A stretch of DNA of 64,000 bases from Mallotus nudiflorus. Lineage: Eukaryota; Streptophyta; Magnoliopsida; Malpighiales; Euphorbiaceae. Below, piece after piece: positions 24,081 through 35,998 of the stretch. The stretch spans positions 248,001-312,000 of the forward strand of contig CANTUR010000832.1 in the NCBI GenBank assembly GCA_947683625.1, given 5' to 3'. A program made the position numbers and the translations under genes. Each line of letters opens with the position of its first letter. Position 1 is the stretch's first letter. The notes under the pieces were generated by a model. It did not search any database. It worked only from the letters and a program-made list of their open reading frames with translations, and was not told where the DNA came from.

Positions 24081-24502
24081 CAAACACAAACCAAGACGCC
24101 AACATCATTAACCAGGTTCACACTCAAATTCACAAAAGTCTCACTAAAATTTAAAAATAGACAATGGAAAGAGTGAGACTTACCTTGTTTAAGTGATTTT
24201 GTAAAATAAACTTTTGTTGATACATATTTGACTTGACAAGTTATTCTTCCTTGAGGAATTGTTGGTGGAATGTTAATGGAGAAGAAAGTGGTTTGAGTTG
24301 AGTGTATGGAGGCTGTTGCAACTTGGGATCTCAATGGAGCAGCAAAGGACACAACTTGGGTTTGTTTGCATGTGTAGCTAGTCGGTAGGGCATTAAGTTA
24401 AGGTGTGCCAGTAACAACAATAAGGGAAGGAGCAAGATCAACTATGTGTGCACCTGGGTGTGATTGTCACCAGCATTAGAAAGGAGTACGATGTCGTGGG
24501 AA
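24080..24502 (-). pseudogene. unrecognised gene-like remnant with a splice-donor-like site
   Basis: On the minus strand one frame reads AHIVDLAPSLIVVTGTP, a stop, LNALPTSYTCKQTQ, then VVSFAAPLRSQVATAS and FFSINIPPTIPQGRITCQVKY. It runs to an AAG/GTAAGT splice-donor-like site (GT at 24183-24182). The composition (Ser, Thr, Pro, mixed hydrophobics) is more protein-like than the surrounding AT-rich spacer. I do not recognise the family. The upstream side is cut by Copia 1 at 24508, and the original host sequence continues at 45241. It could be an old gene fragment or part of an unrecognised transposon. Confidence 0.3.
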
Positions 24503-24507
24503 AACCA

Positions 24508-24884
24508 TGTTAAAAAAATAAACCCATTTAACTGTAACCCAATTAAAATTAAATAAAGGTAAAATCATAATTCTAATTGGATTTTAGGGTTACGTGATGA
24601 ATGTACCATATTAAATAAGGATGGCTATATATATATGTGTGTGTGTAAATTTGTCCTCTTTCTCCCCACGACGACATAACCCTAAGTCCATCTAAATGTG
24701 TGATAAAAAAATTAAAGGACAAGAGAGAGAAACTAATTTTCTGATAAATGGATTCATGAATGAAATCTATTGCAAATTCACGTAAGTTTTCTATTTTGTC
24801 TATTTATTGTATCATGAAAATAATTTATTTTAAAGATCTTTAGGGCTTATGTTTATGATGTTTTCTTGTTATGAAAATCTAACA
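24508..24884 (+). repeat. Copia 1 5' LTR
   Basis: About 377 bases from TGTTAAAAAAATAAACCC to GAAAATCTAACA. It matches 44896-45240 over blocks such as 'acccaattaaaattaaataa', 'attttagggttac..gatg' and 'aaagatctttaggg'. Confidence 0.9.
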
Positions 24885-25158
24885 AATAGTATTAGAGCAT
24901 GTGTTGAAAAATTGAAAATTTTGTGTACATATTAAATATTGATAGACTAATTTATGCTTTTTATTTGAAAATTAATTTTGAATTGTAAGTTATGATATAC
25001 TTATTATATAATTACCAAAAAGTTCTTATTGATTTGGTTGAAATATTTAGCAACCTGGCTAATTGAAATATTGAACTTATGGTTAAGGTAAACTTATTTG
25101 TTCTTAAACTCAGGTAGGCACCCATATCTTAATTAAAAAGTGGATTTCAATAGGATAA

Positions 25159-25500
25159 TGTAACAGAATTCATGCTAGATACTGCTTAGTCTTGGCACTT
25201 AGTCTTCAAGCATCTTATTGCATCTTCTTCAACAGGTGCATCTGCAGAGCTCACATACTAAGCTGGCTACTTCATTCTTATTAGCAAGTTAGTAAGTTAT
25301 TTATACATGTGGCATCTGTTTATTGGTCAGAACACATGTCATCTTGTCATTTATACATATGGCATATGTTCATTGGTTAGAACACATGTCATTCAGACAT
25401 TGGCTATATATGAATTAGTTAGTTAACTAAGCCTGGGGTGTATAAATATACTATAGTTATAATGAATAAAAGTGTGAAATACATTTTTCAAAATTTATTG
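25159..25500 (+). repeat. Copia 2 5' LTR
   Basis: It starts TGTAACAGAATTC and includes a TATA-like 'gtgtataaatata' near 25438 about 30 bases before the presumed transcript start. It holds two tandem copies of a ~50-base 'acacatgtcat...catatggcatatgttcattgg' unit (about 25305-25400). Confidence 0.85.
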
Positions 25501-25607
25501 TGATATCAGAGCAAAAGCTCTCAATTTTTTCTCTTAATTTTTCATTTCATTTCTTGCTTACCAAACACCTTTCTTTTAAGAAATTATTTTAACAAAATCT
25601 TTGCAAG

Positions 25608-28600
25608 ATGGAGAATCATACTCAACTTAAAGATTTACCGTCTAGTCTATACTTCTTACATCCAAGTGAGAATCCTTCACTAGTTCTTACTTTTTGTGTA
25701 TTGAACGGTAATAATTTTTACACTTGGTCTCGATCAATGCGAATGGTATTGATTTTAAAGAACAAACTGAAGTTCATTAATGGATCCATACCAATTCCTG
25801 CTACTGATGATCCTCTGTTTTCGGTACGGGAGAGATGAAATACTATAGTGTTATCTTGGTTGGTAAAATCCTTAACTTCTTTTATTGCTCAAAGTGTAAT
25901 CTGGATTGATAATGCTTCTAATCTGTGGAAAGATATTCATGATAGATTTTCATAAGCTGATGCTGTGAGAATTTCAGACTTACAAGAAGAAATTACTTCT
26001 TTAAAGTATAGTTCTATGTTTGTAACAGATTACTTTACTCATCTTAAGATAATTTGGGATGAGCTTTTCAATCTAAGCCCTTTACCTACTTGTATTTGCA
26101 TTCCTCAGTGTAGCTGTAATGCACTAGAGATAATGAGGAATTATGGTCAATAAGATTATGTAATCAAGTTTTTGAAAGGATTGAATAGTGATTTTCAACA
26201 GTGAGATTGTAAATCTTAATCATGGATCCTTTTCCATCTTTGAACTGTGTTTTCACTCTTGCGCTATAACATGAAAGACAAATAAGAGGTTTCTTTGATC
26301 AAGGGATGAGTGATTCAATAGTGTTATATGCTAGAGAGGAAGTTTTAACTCTAGATATAAAGCAAAAAAATTTGTTTAGACTCAAAATGTGAGAATTTTT
26401 CATAATGCTGCTCTAAATAAATGTTCAATGTGCTCTTACTGCGGGATTTATGGTCATTCCGTTGATAATTGTTATAAGAAGTTTGGTTATCCACTAGGTT
26501 ATAAAGTTGGTAATAAAAGCTATAATGCTACAACTAATCAAGTTGAAAGTAGTGTTTTTTTGAATGATGCTACGGGAAAATAAGTGTGCTTAGAACCTCT
26601 AAAACATAACAATAATGCTTCTAAAGGAAAGCAAGTTTGTTTCACTAATTCAGAAGTTCATGCTATTGGAATTAAATACCCGATGTTCATTAGAGAATAA
26701 TATAATCAATTACTCGCACTTATCAATTCATCAAGCTCTCAGGTAGCAAGCACTTCATCTTCGGCATAAAATGTGTATAATTCCTTTAAAACTTTTGATG
26801 AACTAGGTATTGCTTATTGTTCATAAATATGTTCTGCTACAATTTCAGTGTCTCAAACTAGCTGAATTATAGACACTAGAGCTACTTATCATATTACCAC
26901 CTACCTTAATAATTTTACTTTTTATAAACCTGCTCCTAATATATATTTCAAGTTACCAAACAGTATTAAAATACCTATTGCGCATATTGGTGAGGTTTTT
27001 TTAACAGAACAATTGATGTTACATAATGTTTTACATATATTAGATTTTTCCTTCAACCTGATTTTCACAAACCAACTTGTTAAAACTTCACATTGTTTTC
27101 TTTTAGTCTTACCTTCTGTTTGTTCTATTCAGGATATCAAAGACTTAAGGATGATTGGTATAGCTGAAGAGCACGGTGGTCTTTATCAATATATAGCTAG
27201 TAGTAAATCAATACCTACGACTTCTATTTTTGAATCATATGTAGTTTCTCATATCAACAATGTTACCTCTCAATTTATATGGCATTATAGGTTGGGTCAC
27301 CCATCTAACTCTAGACTACAGGTGCTTGTAACCGTTGATAATGTTATTATACCACACCATTCTATCTGTAATGTATGTCATCTTAGTAAACAAAGAAAAT
27401 TGACTTTTCCAATCAGTTCTTCTATGTCTATAAATAATTTTGACTTAGTGCATATGGATATATGGGGACCAATTTCCACTACTTCCATTTATGAACATCA
27501 TTATTTCTTGACAGTGGTTGACAATAAGAGTCAATTTACATAGGTTTTTCCCATGAAAACCAAAGCTAAACTCGATTATTAATTCAATTTTTTTTTACTT
27601 TTATGGAAACATAATTTGATATGAAAATTAAGTGTGTTAGAACGAACAATGGCAAAGAGTTTAAGTTGAATGATTTCTTTGATTCCAAAGGTGTTATACA
27701 CCAAATTTCTTATGTTTATACTCCTCAACAAAAAATAGTGTTATTGAGAGAAAACACTAATATAGCTAAAGCTCTCAGATTTTAAGCCAATCTACCTCTG
27801 TATTTTGGGTTGATTGCATTCTTCATGCCACATACTTTATCAACCAACTTCCTTCACCCATTATCAACAACAAGATACCTTTCCAGTTATTATTCAATAA
27901 GCTTCCTGAATACTATAATTTATGATTTTTTGAATGTCAATTTTTTGCTTCCACTATTTCTCAACATCGAAGCAAGTTTGATTCTAGAGTGACTAAGTAT
28001 GTCTTCTTCAGTTTTCCTTATATTGTTAAGGGTTTTAGAGTGTATAACCTTACTAGAAAATAAGTTTTTATCTCTAGAGATATTCAATTTCATGAACACA
28101 TTTTTCCATTTTACAAAACATTTCAAATCACACATGATTCAATCTTTTATATTTACTGGGTACCGATCCTATTACTACAGGGACATCTGATATTAATCCT
28201 CCACAATCTTTAGCTTTTCCTCGTATTTCTTCAAATTTAGATATTCAGCATACTTCTCCTCACATCCAACCTTTTAGATAATCATTAAGATAACTCAGAC
28301 GCCCATCTTATTTACAAGATTATCAAACTAACTTCCCTTATCACAATACACCACATTCAACCTCTTAAGTTCTTAGTTATAACAACCTTATTGCTATCTA
28401 TAAACATTATATTTGTCAAACATCAACTATGGTTGAGCCTCAAAGTTACTTTAAAGCTATAACTCAAGAATGTTGGCGAGAGGTTATGCAAGCTGAACTT
28501 GATGCACTTTAGCTCAACAAAACATGGGAATTGACTGAACTTCCTCCACTTAAATAACCTATCAATTGCAAGTGGGTTTTTAAAGTTAAACGTTAGGCTG

Positions 28601-29980
28601 ATGGCTCAATCGAGCATTATAAATCTCATCTAGTAGCTAAAGGCTACACACAGTAATCCAGTATAGACTATTTAGACACCTTATTACCTATGGGTAAGAT
28701 GACAATAATTCGCACCTTACTTGCGATGGTAGCAGCTAAAGGTTGGTTTTTACACTAGCTTGACATCAATAATGCTTTTTTGCATGGAGACCTTAATGAG
28801 AGGTGTACATGGAGTTACCGTCAAGAATCTCCTTTATAAAATCCAATCAGGTTTGTAAGCTTCTTATAATTCTCTATGGCTTAAAGCAAGCTAGCAGATA
28901 ATGGAATGAAAAATTGACTGTTGCATTGCTTGTGCAAGGTTTCCTTCAAGCATCATCTGATTCCTCTTTATTTATTAAGCACTCTTCTAACACTTTTATT
29001 GCTCTACTAGTGTATGTTGATGATGTCATTTTAGCTAGTAATGATATTCATCAAATTGCATAAGTTAAAACTTATTTACATTATTAGTTCAAGATTAAGG
29101 ATCTTGGGGAAATAAGATTTTTTCTTAGACTTAAAGTGGTGAGGTCATAAGCTAGAATTAATTTGTGTTAGCGTAAATATTCTTTTAATTTGTAAAAAGA
29201 CATGGGTTTCCTTGGTGCTAAACCTATTTTAACACCCATGGTTGCCACTTTGAAACTCAATAAAGATTATGGTTCTCCATTAACTGATGCTATAATTTAT
29301 CGATGGTCAATCAGAAGGTTATTGTATCCTACAACTAGATGACTTGATATTTCCTTTGGGGTGCAGCAGTTGTCCTAATTTTTTACCTACCCAACATAAG
29401 TTCACCTAACTGGTGCACATCATATTCTTCGTTACATCAAAGGATCACTTAGGCAAGGTCTTTTCTTCCCTACGCAAAATTCTTTAGTTCTTAAAGCATT
29501 TTTAGATTCTAATTGGGCATTATGTATGAATCTTGAAAATCTATCACAGTTTATTATGCTTTTCTCAATGATGCACTAATTTCATGGAAGTTGAAGAAGC
29601 AATCCACTGTCTCCTGCTCTTTTGCATAGGTTGAGTATAGGGCCCCTTGCCACTATTACTTATGAGCTACAATAGATTCATTTTCTTTTACATGATTTGG
29701 GTTGTACTCCTGAACCAATAAGCTTATACTGTGATATTCTCTCTACCATTAAAATAGTTGAAATCTAGACTTTTATGAATGAACTATGCATATAAAGATT
29801 GACTGTCACCTTATTTGTCAAAAGCTCCAAGGTGGTTTTCCCCACTTGCTTCCTGTCTCTACTCATGGACAATTGGCAGATAATTTTACAAAACCTTTAC
29901 CACCTACCTACCTTATTCCACAAGTCCATTCTCAAGTTAGGTATACAAAACTTGTATACTCTAACTTGAGGAGGGGCTAA
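25608..29980 (+). pseudogene. Copia 2 gag-pol remnant
   Basis: Gag begins MENHTQLKDLPSSLYFLHPS at 25608 with the copia gag signature GNNFYTWSRSMRM, and a zinc knuckle CSYCGIYGHSVDNC lies near 26419. Protease near 26866 reads IIDTRATYHIT (the active-site DTG reads DTR). GAG-pre/integrase runs 27013-27540 (WHYRLGHPSNSRL, C..C, HMDIWGP). RT runs 28440-29300 (CKWVFKVKR, HLVAKGYTQ, LDINNAFLHGDL) with an intact YVDD at 29013-29024. RNase H ends with LADNFTKPLP near 29870 and stops at 29978, next to the 3' LTR. Many stops replace Gln or Trp, and there are frameshifts near 27590 and 27800. Confidence 0.9.
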
Positions 29981-30308
29981 CAAAATTCATGCTAGATACT
30001 GCTTAGTCTTGGCATTTAGCCTTTATGCATCTTCTTCAGCAGGTGCATCTGTAGAGCTCACATATTAAGCTAGCTACTTTGTTCTTATTAGCAAGTTAGT
30101 AAGTTATTTGTACACATGGCATTTATTCATTAGTTAGAACACATGTCATCTAGTTATTTGTACACATGACATATGTTCATTGGTTAGAACACATGTCATC
30201 TAGACATTGGCTAAATATGAATCAATTAGTTAACTCAGCCTAATGTGTATAAATATACTATAGTTACAATGAATAAAAGTGTGAAATACATTTTCCAAAA
30301 TGTGTTAC
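29976..30308 (+). repeat. Copia 2 3' LTR
   Basis: It follows the purine tract GAGGAGGGG and matches the 5' LTR along its length with scattered substitutions and one ~10-base difference. The visible divergence suggests an old insertion. Confidence 0.87.
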
Positions 30309-32207
30309 AATGAAAGGTTCCACTTTTATTACCTTTAAATATAAGGATGGATATTAGGCATAAATTACAAACTTTGGTTGCATATGTCAGTGTAGGATAT
30401 GATTACTTTGTTTGCATTATTATAAAGTTCTTTGCATAATAAAAGTGATATTGCCTATAGTAATAACTAGGATAAATAGTATATGTTGTCCTTGGTAATT
30501 AACAGAAAGGACCAAGTTATTAGCATTACTTTTATAATACATTAGCTATTAATGTCCTTCAATTATGTTCTTGGAATTAATTTTAAAAGAAATTTTATTT
30601 ATTTAATTATTTTGTTCAATTAAATGAGAATGATATTATTATGATTTTATGTTTGTCATATTTTATTATGAACAAATACATGTATTTATTATTATAGTTT
30701 ATAGTTGTCAAAGTGACTTAAACTAGAACATGCTATTAAATGTATAAATTATGTTACTGATGAAATACCATGAATGATAAAAAATTGACATTTAACAATT
30801 GGTAGATTTTAAGAATTTACCCAAAGGTAAATTATTGTTTTATGATTGTTGAATATTATTCAGGTATATTATTATGTTTTGGTTAAATATGGTTAATTAT
30901 CCAAAGATGTTAAATATATTTAATTAAAATATGATGATTACTCATTATGTTTATATACATGATATTTAAAGTATGTTGTAGTATTTACTGGATAGACCAC
31001 TACTTTGTTGTTTTACTAAATCTATATTGATTATGGGCATATTATTATATTTTATAGTTGTTATAATTCATTCACATGCATTATCCATTACTTTATTTAA
31101 TTATTGAAACTTCTCTGAATGGCATGTGCAAGTTGATTTCCACTTAGACTCTATGGATCTCAACTTAGCATTATTAGAAAATAAACCTACTGCTATTACT
31201 GATTCAAGTAGTGAGCCTGAGAAGTTGCACCTTAAGACATGGGAATTCAATAACAGATTATGTCTAAGTTTTTATAAATGAAAATTTCAAACAACATTAA
31301 GTCTACCATTTTATAAATAAAAAGTGATAAAAAAATTTCTTATGTTTGTGTAAGAACATTTTTATTTTATGGATAAATCTCTCACTAGTACATGAATGGC
31401 AAAGTTAATGAGCATGAAGTGATAGGTTAAAATGCATACAAGATCATATTATTAAGATGACTGATATTTTAGCAAGACTGAAGTCCTTAGGATTGGCAAT
31501 AGAGGATTCCTTCTTAGTGAAATTTTTGTTGAACTCACTTCCTTTGAAATATGGGCCTTTTAAGTTAACTATAATACTGTAAAGGATAAGAGGAAATAAG
31601 ATCAAAGAATCAAGGAAATAACATAATTAATCTTATGGGTCAAAGAGCTGGGAAAAGAATGAAAGTGAAAACTAATAAGTTTAGGAAAACCAAAAGGCTT
31701 GCTAACACTTCTCGGGTGGAAGAACAAGAATGAAAGATTGATAAATGTTACTTTTATAAGAAAGAAGGACATTAATATAAAGATTTCTTAAAATGCAAGG
31801 CTTGGTTCTAAAAGAAAGGTATCTTTCATTATAATTCTCCAATTTTAAATTAAACTTATTAAAAGTTCCTAATAATACTTGGTGGTTTGATTCTGGTGCT
31901 ACTACTCATATGGCTAATATGATGCAAGGATTCATTATGATATAAACCATAAACCCAACAAGTGATGTTATATTTATAGGGGATCATATGAAGACACTGA
32001 TTGAAGGCATAGGAACTTATCATTTAACCTTGGATATTGGCTACTAATTAGACTTATATAAGACCATTTATGTATCTTCAATCAATAGAAACCATATTTC
32101 CTTTTAAATATTAGACATTTGTGATTTTAATGGTAAATTTGGATCTAATAGTTTTAGTTTGTTTAAGAATTTTGAATTTATTGGTTCTGATTTTCTTATT
32201 GATGGTT
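30309..32207 (+). pseudogene. Copia 1 gag and protease remnant
   Basis: After the Copia 2 insertion the Copia 1 body resumes. Gag residues near 31140-31290 read HLDSMDLNLALLENKPTAIT and WEFNNRLCLSF. The zinc knuckle near 31743 reads KCYFYKKEGH, a stop, YKDFLKCKAWF; spacing is retained but one Cys and other positions are changed. Protease near 31880 reads WWFDSGATTHMANM, where the active-site DSG is intact, then SINRNHISF and IGSDFLIDGLYY. Copia 3 interrupts it at 32213. Several stops and frameshifts make it non-functional. Confidence 0.85.
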
Positions 32208-32212
32208 TATAT

Positions 32213-34630
32213 TATTAGTATAGGGGGTATACCCTAGAGGTGAATTACATATTTTGACATTGTAAATTATCCCAAATGGTAATAAAATATTCATTAAAAT
32301 AAAGTGTTTGTTTATTTGAGTATTTATCCATTAGCATAATGTTAAATAAATTTATTATCAAGAGTTGATAATATAAGTGACAAATTTATTTAGTACATAT
32401 GCTATAAAAGTGTTCATAGTTAATAAATTAATATTTGGGTAATATTAATTTGACTATTACCTTTTTCTATTTTCCATGATTAGTATGTGATACTAATAGT
32501 GGGAGGTAGTAAGTCTTATACTACTTGATATGAGATATCATAATAGACATGTGAATACTCATATGATGGATGGATCAAACATGACGTTAGATTTGTGATT
32601 GCATGGATATTCACTTATGGTCAACAATCACAATATAGGTCATAATGGTGCATATGACCATCCATATTTAAAAGGATAGGGTTTGTTACCACTTATATAC
32701 TTATGTTGATCACACATGGGTATATAGTGTGTGGTGGCCTTAGTCAATTAAATGTAGGGATAAGTGTTTGACTAAAATGGGTTCATTGCCTGGAGTGAAC
32801 TGGGATAAGATCTTATGCTATCTAAGTTTACTCTTAACAAATAAAATCATGGCCATGACAAACATAATAGTCTAAAAAATTTTTAGTACTAGAAAGGTGT
32901 TTCTAGTATTTATTATGTTTTATCAAGAATAGAACTTGAGATGAGGTCATATGAAAAAGCTATAAGGGTTTAATTAAACCATGACTCTAGGCTATATCAA
33001 GATATTCTAATGAATCGATTTTAGTGCACGTAATTATGACCAAAGGGTTTGTGTGAATCAATACATGCATTCATTTTTATTTAGGTAGTTGTGATATTGA
33101 TGTTAGGGATCACTCACAACTTATAAGAACTAGATGTGTATAATTCAGATTTTCACATATTTGAAAGAGTTTTAAATAATATCAAGTGTTGATATTATCT
33201 TCTCATTTCCAATTAGACATAAGCCTAGTAAGTCACACATAAAAGAGCTTTACCAATTCACCATTAAAATTAATCTAATTATTGATTAAATTAATCTAAT
33301 TATTTATTAAAGAGTTTAATCAATTAATTAAGATTAATATAATTGAATTTATGCTTTAAGCAATGATTATAGCATATCATGAAATCTAATTCAACTAATG
33401 GTTTAATTATTAATTAATACTTAATTAATATTAGATATTAATTAAAGTATTAAATTAATAATAAATGTTGTTTCTAATTGGACTTGGATTAATGGCCCAA
33501 GTTGTATGGGCCTAGGCCCAAAAGGGTTTTGGACCAAAGATTAGTCCAAGATGTAAAGAAAGCCCATGAACGTTATCTTGGCCCATTTGTTTTATAGATT
33601 GTGCTTGAGCCAAGTGTTGGCGTAATTACCAAGCCTGAGTCCATATAAATTAATATGGTTAAATTTGTCATGTTAGGCACATTATCCTTTATGTGTAAAT
33701 TATTGACCATGGCATATTTGGCACATTATCTCTTAAATGTATAATGTTGACTTTGGCTAAATTAAAGATTAGGGTTCATTGATTTGTGTAAAGAATGTAT
33801 GTAGACATATACATGAGATGTATTCAATTCTTTACATACTTATCTCTTATACAAGTTGTAGACCTATCATGATAAGTTATATACATGTGATGTAAGCAAT
33901 GATGTCATTAGGGTTTGTTTTCTCTACATATAAATACATAACCTAACATATGTTTTTGAGGTTAGATGGTTAAAGAAATTTATGTAAGGACCCAAAAAAG
34001 AGAGAAACAAAATATACTCAAAATAAACCCTAAATATTATTATAAGATATTTAATTAGTGCAAGTTTATGAGGGTCTATTGAGAGGGCATCTTGCATATA
34101 ACCAAATCCAAGCAAGGTTATTAATGAAACTTTAGTGTTTCAAGCTAGAGGCCTAAGGACGCTGGGCCCTCAGGGGGGTGGATTGTGATATCCCACATCG
34201 GTTAGGAAGGAGAAGCACTCCTTATAAGGGTGTGGATACCTTCTCCCATCGGACGCTTTTTAAAATCGTGCGCTGCGGGCTGGGCCTGGGCAAAGCGGAC
34301 AATATCTGATGCGAGTTGGTCTGGGTTGTTACACCTAACACTTGGGAGGCTAAGCATTTAATTCAAGAGCTGAACCAAAGAATCCAAGGCTTGTAGAAGA
34401 CTTATGGTCTACATCAAACTTAGGAGTTTGTAAGTATTTCTAAACTTAGAATTACTAAGTTCATGTTTATATGTGTTGATTATTATTTAGCTATGTGTAA
34501 AATACAAATTGGATATATAGGAGTGGAAATCTTCATGTGAAGAAGGGTTGTTAAAGTGAAATTTTTGAAATTTCACCCTATTTAAGGCTTTTGCTCACCA
34601 TATATCAAAGTTGCATAATTGTTTCTTTCA
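32213..34630 (+). repeat. Copia 3 5' LTR
   Basis: It is colinear with 39718-41908 from 'tattttgacattgta' near the start to 'gtttctttca' at the end. Both copies carry 'ggcctaggcccaaaagggtttt'-type blocks and 'ctctacatataaatacataacc', a TATA-like stretch near 33922. The two copies differ by many substitutions and small indels. Confidence 0.9.
34157..34333 (+). mobile_element. partial TRIM (one LTR plus 27 bp of interior), target CCTAA
   Basis: The LTR lies at 34184-34333: TGTGATATCCCACATCGG, CTCCTTATAAGGGTGTGG, AAGCGGACAATATCTG, ending GGTTGTTACA. Just upstream, GGACGCTGGGCCC and a purine tract GGGGGGTGGAT (34157-34183) match the end of a TRIM internal region. The upstream LTR and primer site are absent. 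CCTAA flanks both sides exactly (34152-34156, 34334-34338). The corresponding place in the Copia 3 3' LTR (about 41650) has no insertion. I know this word set from widespread dicot TRIM-type repeats, but the family name is not certain. Confidence 0.85.
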
Positions 34631-35998
34631 AATGGAATCAAAGCAATTTTTTGCACTTTACACATGCTAAATTGATTGATAATTGCAAGTGTTATGATTA
34701 TACTTGATGTTAATTGAAAGTTTTATGGGTTAGGATATGTAAAATTTACTTTAAATGGGTGTAAAGGTGGGATGTGGAGTGTGTCGATTTGGCACACATA
34801 TGATGAGTCGACACCATTAGCCTCTATCATGAGTCAACACAATGGTGATGAGTCAACACCACTAGCCTCTATCACGAGTTAGCATAGTGGTGACAAGTCG
34901 ACACACACCCTTTCATCCAGTTTTGGCTTTCCTTAAAATAAAAGTTTTCATGCTTGTATGCTTAGCGTATCAACCCTAACATGAAATGGTTGCATTTTAT
35001 ATTTCTTATGCTTGTTATACTTGCATGGAATGATCATGGACTTAGTTTACATCTTTAGTTTTATAATAATAATTAATTTTATTATTGGGTATGTAATTAA
35101 ATGTTAATCACACAGAATTATAATGTAATATTCACCTTGGAATATAAGGGTTGTGATTTGGAGCTTGAAGAGTTCAAGTTGGAGATCCTTGGAGATGGAG
35201 ACAAAGCCCAAGGTGATAAGGCCCATGATCATAAAGCCCATGGAGTCTAGGCCAATAATATATTCTAAGAGTTAGAATAAGATTAGGAAAGGCCCATGAT
35301 CACTTTATATTTCTGCATCCATAATGCATGTTCTATGTATATATGTGATATATATATTATAACATTTTATGTATGTATATAATAATGCCATGCTATATAT
35401 CTATGTGATATGTATATAAATTGGCTAATGTGCAAAGTGAGACCTAAATTAGAGACCTAAAAATCTTCCAAACTAAATTTAGGTATAAGCTCTCCATTAG
35501 AGCAATAACTTACATGGTTTTAGGATTGTGTGCATCAGTTATGGATACATAGGGGTGTACCCAAAGGCTAAAGAAATTCATATAGTGTTATTGTAAAGCA
35601 TGAGATGTTGTGGGTGTATGGATACACTATAGGCCAAAAATGGCAAATAGAAGTACCTAAGGTTTATAGTGTTCAAATCCATACATTTCACTAATCCAAT
35701 GGTATGGACCTAACTAATGCCAAAGGCCAAGAATGATAATGTGTACCTGAGGCCTGCAACATTAGGAGCTGGATTGATGGAACCTCATATGAGATATGAT
35801 GGCAAGAGTTGCCACTTAATAAGAACTAATATTCCAAGAATAGCAATCTGTACTTAAGGTATATTGATGACTCATTAATAACTCCATCACCCACTAGAAA
35901 TCCAAAGGGATTTCTATTTCCTACTTTGGAAGTGTAGGATTCCCCAAGTTAGTAGGAGGCCATTATGAGTAAATACCAAATATAATGGTAAAATAACA
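34631..35998 (+). other. Copia 3 untranslated leader
   Basis: This is the region between the primer site and gag. It contains a 45-bp tandem repeat at 34802-34904 and no convincing frame. A long leader of this kind is common in copia elements with large LTRs. Confidence 0.6.
34802..34904 (+). repeat. 45-bp tandem repeat in the Copia 3 leader
   Basis: Two 45-base units (34802-34846, 34847-34891), each starting GATGAGTCRACACCAYTAGC, are followed by a partial third unit starting GACAAGTCGACAC. Units differ mainly by C/T or A/G changes. The motif GTCGACAC near each unit start is also present inverted just upstream (GTGTCGATTT at 34781). Confidence 0.8.

Larger units (their letters stand above)
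25159..30308 (+). mobile_element. Copia 2: complete-length but decayed Ty1/copia element
   Basis: The 5' LTR (25159 to about 25500) and 3' LTR (29976 to about 30308) share blocks such as 'aattcatgctagatactgct', 'gttagaacacatgtcatc' and 'gaataaaagtgtgaaataca'. A primer site TGATATCAGAGC follows the 5' LTR at 25501, one base from the Met-tRNA complement. A purine tract GAGGAGGGG (29967-29975) precedes the 3' LTR. The element is 5.15 kb and lies in the leader of Copia 1. The exact LTR ends and the target duplication could not be fixed. Confidence 0.9.

Noticed and set aside
34795..34830. TGATGAG words resembling a hammerhead ribozyme core
   Set aside because: The needed GAAA and cleavage-site strands with flanking stems are not present around the repeat.
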